Part shown: positions 1 through 7,473 of the stretch, one piece after another
Layout: each line of letters starts with the position of its first letter
Position numbering within the stretch: the first letter of the stretch is position 1
Origin: Synechococcaceae bacterium WB8_1B_136
GTDB lineage: Bacteria > Cyanobacteriota > Cyanobacteriia > PCC-6307 > Cyanobiaceae
Reading direction: 5' to 3'
DNA length: 12,267 nucleotides
Assembly: GCA_010029175.1 (NCBI GenBank)
Contig: RGNC01000053.1
Location: 1 to 12,267, forward strand
Made by a program: the position numbers and the translations under genes
The notes under the pieces: generated by a model
Databases searched by the model: none
What the model saw: only the letters and a program-made list of their open reading frames with translations
Told to the model about the DNA's origin: nothing

Positions 1-2
1 TG

Positions 3-926
<924 letters not shown>

Positions 927-1247
927 TCGCCGCATGCTGGATCTCTCCTGCGAAAAAATCATCGAAACGGCCGACCACACCGCTGCAACGGCGATCGGCC
1001 CGATTCCCCTGCCCACCAAGCGCAAGATCTATTGCGTGCTGCGCTCGCCCCACGTGGACAAGGATTCCCGTGAGCACTTCGAGACCCGCACCCATCGCCG
1101 CATCATCGATATCTACAGCCCCTCGGCCAAGACCATCGACGCCCTGATGAAACTCGATCTCCCCAGTGGCGTCGACATCGAAGTGAAGCTCTGATCCTTG
1201 CCGCCCTTGGCTTGGGGGCCTGGGGCCCGCTCGCCAACCCTGCGCTC

Positions 1248-1270
1248 AGCCCGCCATTCGGCGGGCTTTT
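1248..1270 (+). terminator. Intrinsic terminator after rpsJ
   Basis: A perfect 8-bp GC-rich stem (agcccgcc, 1248-1255, with ggcgggct, 1260-1267) with a 4-base loop (attc) runs straight into a short T-tract (cttttct). It lies 54 bases after the rpsJ stop and before the LON-domain gene. It therefore closes the tuf-rpsJ transcript and makes the downstream genes a separate unit. Confidence 0.88.
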
Positions 1271-1311
1271 CTGTGGTGGGGTCTCCGGCCGCGGCTGGCC
1301 GGCCCGCTGCC

Positions 1312-1317
1312 TAGGAT
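1312..1317 (+). promoter_or_regulatory. Candidate -10 element for the LON-domain gene
   Basis: TAGGAT (within gcctaggattgag) fits the cyanobacterial -10 pattern TANNNT and lies after the rpsJ terminator, about 70 bases before the GTG start at 1387. I see no convincing -35. Predicted leader about 60 nt. The same hexamer occurs before two other + strand starts in this window (3908 and 10273), which raises its credibility slightly. Confidence 0.4.
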
Positions 1318-1386
1318 TGAGTCCAGCACACGGTTCTGCCCCGCGGCGGTGCCTGGCCACTCCACCGCTGCTCAAGGGATTTCAAC

Positions 1387-2061
1387 GTGACACAACTGGC
1401 CGTGAGGGAACTGCCGCTCTTCCCGCTGCCGGATGTGGTGCTCTTCCCGCAGGAGGTGCTGCCCCTGCACATCTTCGAGCCCCGCTACCGGATGATGCTG
1501 CGCACCGTGCTGGACAGCGATCGTCGCTTCGGGGTGGTGCGCTGGGATCCACAGGAAGGGCGGATGGCCGAGGTGGGCTGCTGCGCCGAAATCCTCCAAT
1601 GCCAAACCCAGGCCGACGACCGCAGCAACATCGTGACCCTGGGCCAACAGCGCTTTCGCGTGCTCGAAGTGGTGCGCGAAGCCCCGTTCAAGGTGGGGCT
1701 GGTGAGCTGGATCGAGGATGAGCAGCCACAGAATCACGCGGCCTTGAGCAATCTTTCCTCCGAAGTGAGCCGCGCCCTGAAGGATGTGGTGGAGCTCACC
1801 GGCAAGTTGATGGGCAAAGCCACAACCCTCCCCAACGATGTGCCCGACCTGCCACGGGAGCTCTCCTTCTGGATCGGTTCGCACCTGGGGGGACCAGTGG
1901 CGGAGCAGCAGCAGGCGCTGCTGGAGATCACCGACACCGAGGAGCGGTTGCGCCAGGAGTTCGAACTGCTCGATGAAACCCGCCGCCAGTTGGCAGCCCG
2001 GACCGTGCTGCAGGACACCTTCCGCGACCTCGACAGCTCCACCGACCCCGAGGAGGGCTGA
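1387..2061 (+). CDS. LON peptidase substrate-binding (N-terminal) domain protein
   Basis: The 224-residue protein has the N-terminal domain of Lon protease but no AAA or protease domain. The signature is near the start: ELPLFPLPDVVLFPQEVLPL, then HIFEPRYRMM, as in LON/YcaM-type stand-alone proteins. The centre has the expected beta-rich pattern (RFGVVRW, GCCAEIL, QRFRVLEV, FKVGLVSWIED). The last third is helical and charged (DTEERLRQEFELLDETRRQL), ending acidic. Such proteins are widespread in cyanobacteria; their exact role is unproven, and protein binding or quality control is the usual inference from the domain. Start is GTG at 1387, which puts the LPLFPLP motif near residue 9 as in relatives. 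Its stop is one base from the next start, implying translational coupling with the methyltransferase. A terminator upstream and a TAGGAT box suggest its own promoter. Confidence 0.88.
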   Translation: MTQLAVRELPLFPLPDVVLFPQEVLPLHIFEPRYRMMLRTVLDSDRRFGVVRWDPQEGRMAEVGCCAEILQCQTQADDRSNIVTLGQQRFRVLEVVREAPFKVGLVSWIEDEQPQNHAALSNLSSEVSRALKDVVELTGKLMGKATTLPNDVPDLPRELSFWIGSHLGGPVAEQQQALLEITDTEERLRQEFELLDETRRQLAARTVLQDTFRDLDSSTDPEEG

Positions 2062-2062
2062 G

Positions 2063-3040
2063 GTGCCGCTGCTGGCAATTCTCCTGGTGGCCGGCCTGCT
2101 GGTGCTGGCCCTGTTGCTCTGGAGTTGGAAGGATCGTCAGTTTGAGAGCACAGCCAGCGTGGCGGAGGCCTACGACCGCTGGACCGACGACCAGTTGCTG
2201 GAACGGCTCTGGGGCGAGCACGTGCACCTGGGGCACTACGGCAATCCGCCGCGCCCGCAGGACTTTCGCCGGGCCAAGGAAGCCTTTGTGCACGAACTGG
2301 TGCGCTGGAGTGGCCTGGATCAACTGCCCAGGGGCAGCCGGGTGCTGGATGTGGGCTGCGGCATCGGCGGCAGCGCCCGCATCCTGGCCTCCCACTACGG
2401 TTTGGACGTGCTGGGGATCAGCATCAGCCCGGGGCAGATCCGCCGGGCCCGGGAGCTCACCCCATCTGGCCTGAGCTGTGGGTTTGCGGTGATGGATGCC
2501 CTGGCCCTGCAGCTGCCGGATGCCAGTTTCGATGCGGTGTGGAGCGTGGAGGCCGGGCCCCACATGCCCGACAAACAGCGCTACGCCGATGAGCTGCTGC
2601 GGGTGCTCAAACCCGGCGGTCTGCTGGCCGTGGCCGACTGGAACCGCCGCGATGCGGCCATCCAGCCCTTAAACCGCCTGGAGCGCTGGGTGATGCACCA
2701 ACTGCTGGTGCAGTGGGCCCACCCGGAATTCGCCAGCATCCCCGGTTTCCGCCGCAACCTCCAGCAGAGCCGATTTGGCCAGGCCGGAAGCCACCAGCCG
2801 GGCGAGGGGCAAGCACAAGCGCCCCTGCTGGTGGAAACAGCCGACTGGAGCCGCGAAACCCTGCCCTCCTGGTTCGACTCGATCCTCGAGGGCGTACGCC
2901 GGCCAGGCGCCGTTCTTGGCCTGGGGCCCAAGGCGGTGCTGATGGGCCTGCGGGAAACACCCACGATCCTGCTGATGCACTGGGGCTTCGCCACCGGAAT
3001 GATGCAGTTCGGCGTGTTCCGCGCCCGCAAACCGGCCTGA
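2063..3040 (+). CDS. MPBQ/MSBQ-type methyltransferase (Synechocystis Sll0418-like), membrane-anchored
   Basis: A SAM-dependent methyltransferase of 325 residues, closely resembling as I recall it Synechocystis Sll0418. That enzyme methylates 2-methyl-6-phytyl-benzoquinone in tocopherol synthesis and 2-methyl-6-solanyl-benzoquinone in plastoquinone synthesis. Seen: a hydrophobic anchor at residues 2-21, ASVAEAYDRWTDD (31-43), WGEHVHLGHYG (50-60), SAM motif I VLDVGCGIGGSARIL (94-108), WSVEAGPHMPDKQRYADELL (160-179), VLKPGGLLAVADWN (181-194) and the C-terminal ETPTILLMHWGF. These match Sll0418 segment by segment. Start is GTG at 2063, one base after the LON-gene stop; the frame is open further upstream but there it only shadows the LON gene. 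Oddity: around residues 236-257 it carries a Gln/Gly/Ala-rich stretch about 14 residues longer than Sll0418. It likely acts at the thylakoid or envelope membrane. Function is inferred by similarity; the plant VTE3 enzyme is not its ortholog. Confidence 0.9.
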   Translation: MPLLAILLVAGLLVLALLLWSWKDRQFESTASVAEAYDRWTDDQLLERLWGEHVHLGHYGNPPRPQDFRRAKEAFVHELVRWSGLDQLPRGSRVLDVGCGIGGSARILASHYGLDVLGISISPGQIRRARELTPSGLSCGFAVMDALALQLPDASFDAVWSVEAGPHMPDKQRYADELLRVLKPGGLLAVADWNRRDAAIQPLNRLERWVMHQLLVQWAHPEFASIPGFRRNLQQSRFGQAGSHQPGEGQAQAPLLVETADWSRETLPSWFDSILEGVRRPGAVLGLGPKAVLMGLRETPTILLMHWGFATGMMQFGVFRARKPA

Positions 3041-3043
3041 GGA

Positions 3044-3883
3044 TCAGGCGTCCTGCTCGGCGATCTGGGTGAGCGGGTAGGCCCCAAACACAACCAGATG
3101 CTCACAGAGGGGACGCAGCTCCTCAAGGGCCTGCTGCAGCGGAGCTGCACCCTGGGGCAAGTCGAGGTCGACGAAAAAGATGTATTCGCCCATCTCCCGC
3201 TTGGAGGGGCGCGATTCGATCCGGCTCATGTTGAGGCCGCGGTGCGCGAAGCAGGCCAGGGCCTGCAGCAGAGCGCCTGGCTGGTTGGCCTGGAGCGAGA
3301 AGGCGAGGCTGGCCAGGGGGCCCTCGAGGCTGCGCTCGCCCCGCTCCAGCAGCAGAAAGCGGGTGCAGTTGCCCGGCACATCATTGATCGGATAGGCCAG
3401 CACCTCCAATCCGTGCTCCCGGGCAGCCTTCAGGGAGGCGATCGCCGCCCGGAAACGGCTGCCGGCCACCATGCGGGCGGCCTCCGCGGTGGAACTGGTG
3501 GGCAGCTGCAGGGCCGTGGGCAGCTGATCCGCCAGCCATTGGCTGCACTGGGCCAGGGCCTGCGGATGGGAGAGCACCTCGCTCACCCCCTCCAGGGGGC
3601 CGCTGCCCAGCAGGGCATGGCGGATCGGCAACACCAGGGCCCGAGCCACCCGCAACTCGGGGTGTTCCCACAGGGCATCCAGGCAGGCCGTGACGCCACC
3701 CTCCACGGAATTTTCCACCGGCACCACCGCCGCCTCGCAGTTGCCATCCGCCAGGGCCTTCACCACGGCGCGGATCCCCACCTGCGGCAGGAAGCGGGGC
3801 TGCTCGATCTGCTCAAGGGCGGCCAACCCCATCGCGGCCTGCTCCCCGTAGGTGCCGGCGGGGCCAAGGAAGGCGATGCGCAT
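3044..3883 (-). CDS. pheA: Prephenate dehydratase with ACT domain
   Basis: Converts prephenate to phenylpyruvate, the committed step to phenylalanine. The 279-residue product has the PDT domain first (MRIAFLGPAGTYGEQAA at 1-17; VPVENSVEGGV at 54-64; HPQALAQC at 106-113). The catalytic Thr-Arg-Phe sits in NCTRFLLL (TRF 174-176). A C-terminal ACT domain (about 190-272) carries the phenylalanine-binding motifs GALLQAL and ESRPSK (223-228), so feedback inhibition by Phe is expected. There is no chorismate mutase domain, so it is the monofunctional form. I chose the ATG at 3883 because MRIAFLGPAGTYGE is the standard family N-terminus; an in-frame ATG 33 bases upstream would add an unsupported leader. 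It is convergent with the methyltransferase gene (three bases between stops) and divergent from the DUF1997 gene (53 bases). Confidence 0.96.
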   Translation of the reverse strand: MRIAFLGPAGTYGEQAAMGLAALEQIEQPRFLPQVGIRAVVKALADGNCEAAVVPVENSVEGGVTACLDALWEHPELRVARALVLPIRHALLGSGPLEGVSEVLSHPQALAQCSQWLADQLPTALQLPTSSTAEAARMVAGSRFRAAIASLKAAREHGLEVLAYPINDVPGNCTRFLLLERGERSLEGPLASLAFSLQANQPGALLQALACFAHRGLNMSRIESRPSKREMGEYIFFVDLDLPQGAAPLQQALEELRPLCEHLVVFGAYPLTQIAEQDA

Positions 3884-3907
3884 GGGAGCTGAAACGACCG
3901 TGCTGGA

Positions 3908-3913
3908 TAGGAT
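3908..3913 (+). promoter_or_regulatory. Candidate -10 element for the DUF1997 gene
   Basis: TAGGAT in the 53-base gap between the divergent pheA and DUF1997 starts, 24 bases before the ATG at 3937. It predicts a very short leader of about 17 nt. No -35 is evident. An out-of-frame ATG at 3915 would fall before the predicted start of transcription. Confidence 0.35.
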
Positions 3914-3936
3914 CATGCCGCCCCGGCAGCTCTCTG

Positions 3937-4449
3937 ATGCCCCTGGCCTTCAGTGCCAGCCAAGCGCTGCAGCTGCCCGTACAGCGCCACGGCGAGCGCC
4001 TGGGCCCCTATCTCGACGACGAGCAACGGGTGATCAGCGCCCTGCTGGATCCCCGTCAGCTGAGCCCCCTCAACGGGGGCCGCTACCGCTACACCGTCAC
4101 CAAACTGCAGGTGTTCCAACTGCAGATCCAGCCGGTGGTCGACCTGGTGGCCCGCCGCAGCCCCAATCGCCTCGAACTGGAGGCCGTGGATTGCGAGCTG
4201 GAGGGTCTGGGGCTGGTGGACGACTTCCGCCTCACGCTGCACTCCTGGCTCGAGGCCAATCCCGCGGGTCTGGTGGGGGAGGCCGCCCTGGCGGTGAGCG
4301 TGAGCCAACCCAGCCTGCTGCGGCTGATTCCGCCCAAGGTGCTGGAAGCCACGGGGCGTTCCCTGCTGGCGGGGATCCTGCTGGGCATCAAGACCCGGGT
4401 GGGCCAGCAGCTGTTGAACGACTTCGAGAGCTGGTGCGAGCAGCCCTAG
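3937..4449 (+). CDS. DUF1997 family protein
   Basis: A 170-residue protein of unknown function that I assign to DUF1997, a family of cyanobacteria and plastid-bearing plants. Seen: LPVQRHGERLGPYLDDEQRV near the N-terminus, a tyrosine/threonine-rich strand RYRYTVTKLQVFQLQIQP, a repeated beta pattern (NRLELEAVDCELEG, DDFRLTLHSWLEA), and a C-terminal helical part with PPKVLEATGRSLLAGILLG that may lie on a membrane surface or in a hydrophobic core. There is no signal peptide and no catalytic motif I can name. Start ATG 3937 lacks a Shine-Dalgarno. It stands alone on the + strand, divergent from pheA and tail-to-tail with rnhB, sharing the CTAG at 4446-4449 as the stop of both. Family assignment is from memory of the pattern and is less certain than for the neighbours. 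Confidence 0.75.
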   Translation: MPLAFSASQALQLPVQRHGERLGPYLDDEQRVISALLDPRQLSPLNGGRYRYTVTKLQVFQLQIQPVVDLVARRSPNRLELEAVDCELEGLGLVDDFRLTLHSWLEANPAGLVGEAALAVSVSQPSLLRLIPPKVLEATGRSLLAGILLGIKTRVGQQLLNDFESWCEQP

Positions 4450-5063
4450 GCCACCAGCACCTTGGTGAGAAACGAGCGCCGGTGCAGGGGCGTGGGGCCC
4501 AGCTGCAACAACGCCTGCCGATGCAGGGCCGTGCCGTATCCGGCATGACGCTCGAGCCCGTAACCGGGATGGTGCCGGGCCAGGCGGCTGATCAGCGCAT
4601 CGCGGGCCTGCTTGGCCAGCACACTGGCGGCGGCGATCTCCAAATGCTGGCTATCGCCACGAACCACCGTCCGCTGCTCGCCAGGCCAACAGCGCAGGGG
4701 CAACACGCCATCCACGAGCACCAGATCCGGAGGCACCACCAGGCGCTGCAGGGCCCGCACCATGGCCCACTCCGTGGCGGTGCGGATGCCATGGCGATCG
4801 ATCTCGGCCGCAGAGGCCTGCCCCAGGGCCCATTGGCTGGTGTGGGCGGTGATCAGGGGCACCAGCTGGGCCCGGCGCCGGGCTGAGAGGGCCTTGCTGT
4901 CGGTGAGGCCAGCAGCTGCCAGGGGAGCTCGAGCTTGGTCGGGCAGGATCACGGCGGCGGCGAAGACGGGGCCGAACCAGCAGCCGCGCCCCACTTCGTC
5001 GACGCCGGCGATGGTCAACTCACTCGGCTGCGGAGGAGCGGCGCCGGCGGCGGCGGGGCTCAC
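4446..5063 (-). CDS. rnhB: Ribonuclease HII
   Basis: Cleaves the RNA strand of RNA:DNA hybrids and removes single ribonucleotides from DNA. The metal-binding acidic set is complete: Asp-Glu in IAGVDEVGRGCWFGPVFAAA (D22, E23), Asp in VLVDGVLPL (D118) and Asp in VRGDSQHLEIAAASVLAK (D137), numbered from the GTG start; HHPGYGLERHAGYGT lies near the end. Start is uncertain. ATG 5126 gives 226 residues but a Pro-rich head that only shadows the Arg-rich rne tail. GTG 5063 gives 205 residues and a 44-base overlap with rne. TTG 5018 gives 190 residues and begins one base after the rne stop. E. coli RnhB has 198. I list the GTG as a compromise. It is second gene of an rne-rnhB unit, probably translated from the rne mRNA. 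Confidence 0.93.
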   Translation of the reverse strand: MSPAAAGAAPPQPSELTIAGVDEVGRGCWFGPVFAAAVILPDQARAPLAAAGLTDSKALSARRRAQLVPLITAHTSQWALGQASAAEIDRHGIRTATEWAMVRALQRLVVPPDLVLVDGVLPLRCWPGEQRTVVRGDSQHLEIAAASVLAKQARDALISRLARHHPGYGLERHAGYGTALHRQALLQLGPTPLHRRSFLTKVLVA

Positions 5064-7008
5064 CGTTGTCGTCGGGCTCGGGGGCTGGATCAACGGCGGC
5101 GGAAGCAACGGGGGCCGTGGTTGCACGGCTGCGGCTGCGGCCGGTGCGGGAGGGGCTGGCCTGGGCTTCGGGCTTGGGGGTGGTCACCACCTCGATCGTG
5201 GCGTCAGCCAGCACAGGAATGGCGGTGAAGTCCTCGCTGGGCAGAGGGGTGATGTCCACCGCGAGGGGCAACGGCGACTCCGCCACCAGCGGCGCTGCGG
5301 CGCCCCCCGCGGCCTCGGCACTGCCGCCGCGGCCGCGGCGGCGGCGGCGAGGACCGGAGGCCGCCAGTTGTTGACGCGCCTGCTCCAGAACAGCATCGGC
5401 GTCTTCCCCGGGCCGCACCACCCGCACAACGAGATTGTCGGCCTCAGGGGCCGCTTCCAGCAGCAAGGCGGGGTTCAACCCCAACCAGCCGTACACCAGC
5501 TCCTGATCGGCATCCATCGGCACCGCCACCAGCTCGGGCTCGGGGCGACGACTGGGGGGTTCGGCCGCTGCCGTGGTGGCCGCCTCCAGGGAGAGGCCAG
5601 GCGCCGCCGCCGTGGTGTCGTCGAAGCTGGCCAGTTCGGCCACCTCTCCGCCACCCCGACCGCCACGGCCGCCACGGCGGCGGCGGCCACCAGATCCCTC
5701 GCCAGCCGACGGGCTGAGCACCTCGGCCCGGGCCGAAGCGGCGGAGCGCACCAGGCCACCGGCCGTGGCCAACGGTTGCAGTGAGTCTTTGCCGGGGAGC
5801 ACAGCCACATGGCCCAAGCCACCGCAGCTCGGGCAGGCGCGGCCGAACAGTTCGTAGATGTTCTGGCCCTGGCGCTTGCGGGTGAGTTCCACCAGGCCCA
5901 GCTCAGTGATCTGGGCGATCTGAGGACGGGCGGAATCGTGCCGTACCTCGGCGGTGAAGTGCTCCAGCAATTGGAGCTGGTCGCGGCGCGACTCCATGTC
6001 GATGAAGTCGATGATCACCACGCCGCCGATGTTGCGGAGCTTGAGTTGGCGGGCGATCTCGCTGGCGGCCTCGTAGTTGGTCCACAGCACCGTTTCGCGT
6101 GCATTGGCGGAACGGGTGAAGGAGCCGGAGTTCACATCGATCACCGTGAGTGCCTCCGTGGGCTCGATGATCACGTAGCCACCGGAGGGCAGATCCACCC
6201 GCGGCTTGAGGGCATCGCGAATGGCCGCATTCACCTTGAAATGCTCAAGGATCTCGGCGGGCTCGTTGTAGGCCTCCACCTGCACATTGGCGTGGTCGAC
6301 ACCGAGGAAGGCATTCACGCGGGCCACCCCATCGGCACCATCCACCACCACCCGCGCCACCTCAGGGGTGTAGTGATCGCGGAGAATGCGGTGGATGAAG
6401 TCCTCGTCGCGGTTGAGCAGCACCGGCGGGCTGGCGGTTTCCGCAGCGCTCTGGATCGCCTCCCATTGGCGCAGCAGGGCCTCCAGGTCGTCGATCAGCA
6501 GCTCCTCGCTGACAGCTTCGGCCTCGGTGCGGATCAACAGGCCGGCGCCGGGGGGCTTGATCAGCACACCCAGGGCCCTCAGGCGGTTGCGCTCGCTCTC
6601 GCCATTGATGCGCCGGGAGATGTTCACCCCCTGGCCGTGGGGCTGGAGCACCAGGAAGCGACCGGGCAGGGCCAGGTTGCCGGTGAGGCGTGGCCCCTTG
6701 GTGCCGGTGGGCTCCTTCATCACCTGCACCAGCACCTTCTGGCGCGGCTCCAGCAGCTCAGTGATCCCCGCAGCGCCCTTCCTCAACCGCAGCGGGCCGA
6801 GATCGGTGACGTGGATGAAGCCATTTTTCTCGCCTTCGCCGATGTTGACGAAGGCGGCATCAATGCCGGGAAGAACATTTTCAACGGTGCCGAGGTAGAC
6901 GTCACCGATCTGGTAGCGGCCCTGGGCCACCACCAGTTCATCCACACGCTCATCGGTGAGAACCGCGGCGATGCGCAGCTGCTCGGCGATGACGATCTGC
7001 TGGGGCAT
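5020..7008 (-). CDS. rne: Ribonuclease E/G family endoribonuclease (cyanobacterial RNase E)
   Basis: Main single-strand endoribonuclease for mRNA decay and rRNA/tRNA processing. 662 residues, the usual cyanobacterial size. Domains: an S1-like RNA-binding region at about 35-120 (GDVYLGTVENVLPGIDAAFV, GFIHVTD); a DNase I-like catalytic region with the two Mg-binding aspartates D291 (VIDVNSGSF) and D334 (IIDFIDMES), spaced exactly as D303/D346 in E. coli; and the Zn-link CPSC (C392, C395) that holds the tetramer. After about residue 410 comes a low-complexity tail with Arg/Gly islands at 441-453 and 553-561, a structured-looking stretch ELVYGWLGLNPALLLE, and RRRRRRSSA at 652-660. In cyanobacteria this nonapeptide is known to bind polynucleotide phosphorylase, so a degradosome is expected. 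Start ATG 7008 gives MPQQIVIAEQLRIA, typical of the family. The tail-coding DNA overlaps the likely rnhB start. Confidence 0.97.
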   Translation of the reverse strand: MPQQIVIAEQLRIAAVLTDERVDELVVAQGRYQIGDVYLGTVENVLPGIDAAFVNIGEGEKNGFIHVTDLGPLRLRKGAAGITELLEPRQKVLVQVMKEPTGTKGPRLTGNLALPGRFLVLQPHGQGVNISRRINGESERNRLRALGVLIKPPGAGLLIRTEAEAVSEELLIDDLEALLRQWEAIQSAAETASPPVLLNRDEDFIHRILRDHYTPEVARVVVDGADGVARVNAFLGVDHANVQVEAYNEPAEILEHFKVNAAIRDALKPRVDLPSGGYVIIEPTEALTVIDVNSGSFTRSANARETVLWTNYEAASEIARQLKLRNIGGVVIIDFIDMESRRDQLQLLEHFTAEVRHDSARPQIAQITELGLVELTRKRQGQNIYELFGRACPSCGGLGHVAVLPGKDSLQPLATAGGLVRSAASARAEVLSPSAGEGSGGRRRRGGRGGRGGGEVAELASFDDTTAAAPGLSLEAATTAAAEPPSRRPEPELVAVPMDADQELVYGWLGLNPALLLEAAPEADNLVVRVVRPGEDADAVLEQARQQLAASGPRRRRRGRGGSAEAAGGAAAPLVAESPLPLAVDITPLPSEDFTAIPVLADATIEVVTTPKPEAQASPSRTGRSRSRATTAPVASAAVDPAPEPDDNGEPRRRRRRSSAAE

Positions 7009-7098
7009 GGAGGATCAGGAATCGGCCCGCCCAAGGCGGACCAGAGGGGAAGAGAAGACGAACGGCTCAGGCCGTACCCCCAGCCACATCAACTACTG

Positions 7099-7121
7099 CT
7101 CCTCCATCGCCGATGGAGGAG
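7099..7121 (-). promoter_or_regulatory. Perfect 10-bp stem-loop in the rne leader
   Basis: Bases 7099-7108 (ctcctccatc) are exactly complementary to 7112-7121 (gatggaggag), with a 3-base loop. It lies about 90 bases upstream of the rne ATG on the transcribed minus strand. No T-tract follows on either strand, so it is not an intrinsic terminator. One arm contains a GGAGGAG run resembling a ribosome-binding site, far from any start. A role in rne mRNA stability or autoregulation is inference from position. Confidence 0.45.
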
Positions 7122-7430
7122 GGCAGAAATGGTGGGTGGGGATTGAAAACTTCAGAACGACATCCGCTAGGGGGACGCCTCAGGTCAACAGGCAGGAGGC
7201 CTGTCTCAAGTCCAGCGACACAGGGCCAGTCACCGAGGGGGAACCAGCTGCTAGCCGCGGCCCTTGGACGGCTCATCCGGCGAAGGGAAGCAAGTTCCAG
7301 ATCTGATCGGAACCCGTCTGAACGGCGCCGCCTGTCGCGACTTTCAGGAAGAGAGGTTCGAGAAAGCTGCTGCGGTTGTCTCTCTCATCAAGAGGGAGAA
7401 GATCACCGAACCAAGGGTGGTCCTAGGGAT

Positions 7431-7472
7431 CTGCCGTCGTGCTTGCACGCTAGCACGGGTGTTTTGCGGCAG
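7431..7472 (-). other. Nested inverted repeat just after the radical SAM stop
   Basis: Outer arms ctgccg (7431-7436) and cggcag (7467-7472) enclose inner arms cgtgct (7438-7443) and agcacg (7452-7457). It begins one base past the radical SAM stop codon on the minus strand. It could protect or mark the 3' end of that mRNA. There is no U-run, so termination is unproven, and read-through into rne is possible. Confidence 0.35.
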
Positions 7473-7473
7473 C

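Larger units (their letters stand above)
7009..7473 (-). other. 465-base gap: probable long rne leader plus 3' end of the radical SAM gene
   Basis: No gene is supported on either strand here. Read on the minus strand it lies between the radical SAM stop and the rne start. It contains several hairpins: 7025-7041 (7 bp, 3-base loop, 16 bases before the rne ATG), 7062-7075 (5 bp), 7099-7121 (10 bp), 7188-7204 (6 bp), 7379-7399 (8 bp with one G.U) and a nested structure at 7431-7472. A minus-strand rne promoter must lie here or further upstream, but I cannot fix it; TAGGAC at about 7421-7426 is a weak -10 candidate. Cyanobacterial rne genes are known to have long 5' UTRs with autoregulation by RNase E, which fits the structure. 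A small RNA cannot be excluded. Confidence 0.5.

Noticed and set aside
1838..2062. Upstream extension of the methyltransferase frame
   Set aside because: Those 75 codons lie inside the LON-domain gene in another frame and read as Ser/Arg/Pro-rich noise; the GTG at 2063 gives the membrane anchor expected for the family.
3884..3916. 11-residue N-terminal extension of PheA from ATG 3916
   Set aside because: Family members begin at MRIAFLGPAGTYGE; the extra codons overlap the DUF1997 promoter candidate.
5330..5350. GC-only triplet repeat (gcggcgg type)
   Set aside because: It is the reverse complement of Arg codons in the RNase E tail, not an independent repeat element.
4612..5784. 390-codon + strand frame across rnhB and the rne tail
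   Set aside because: Low-complexity Arg/Ala/Gly translation opposite two certain genes.
5809..7146. 445-codon + strand frame opposite rne
   Set aside because: Same in-register antisense effect; composition is His/Gly/Leu-rich and no domain is visible, while the minus strand is clearly RNase E.
7009..7473. tRNA or other standard structured RNA in the rne upstream gap
   Set aside because: I looked for a T-arm with matching acceptor and anticodon arms; ggttccgatc-like fragments occur but no cloverleaf can be built.
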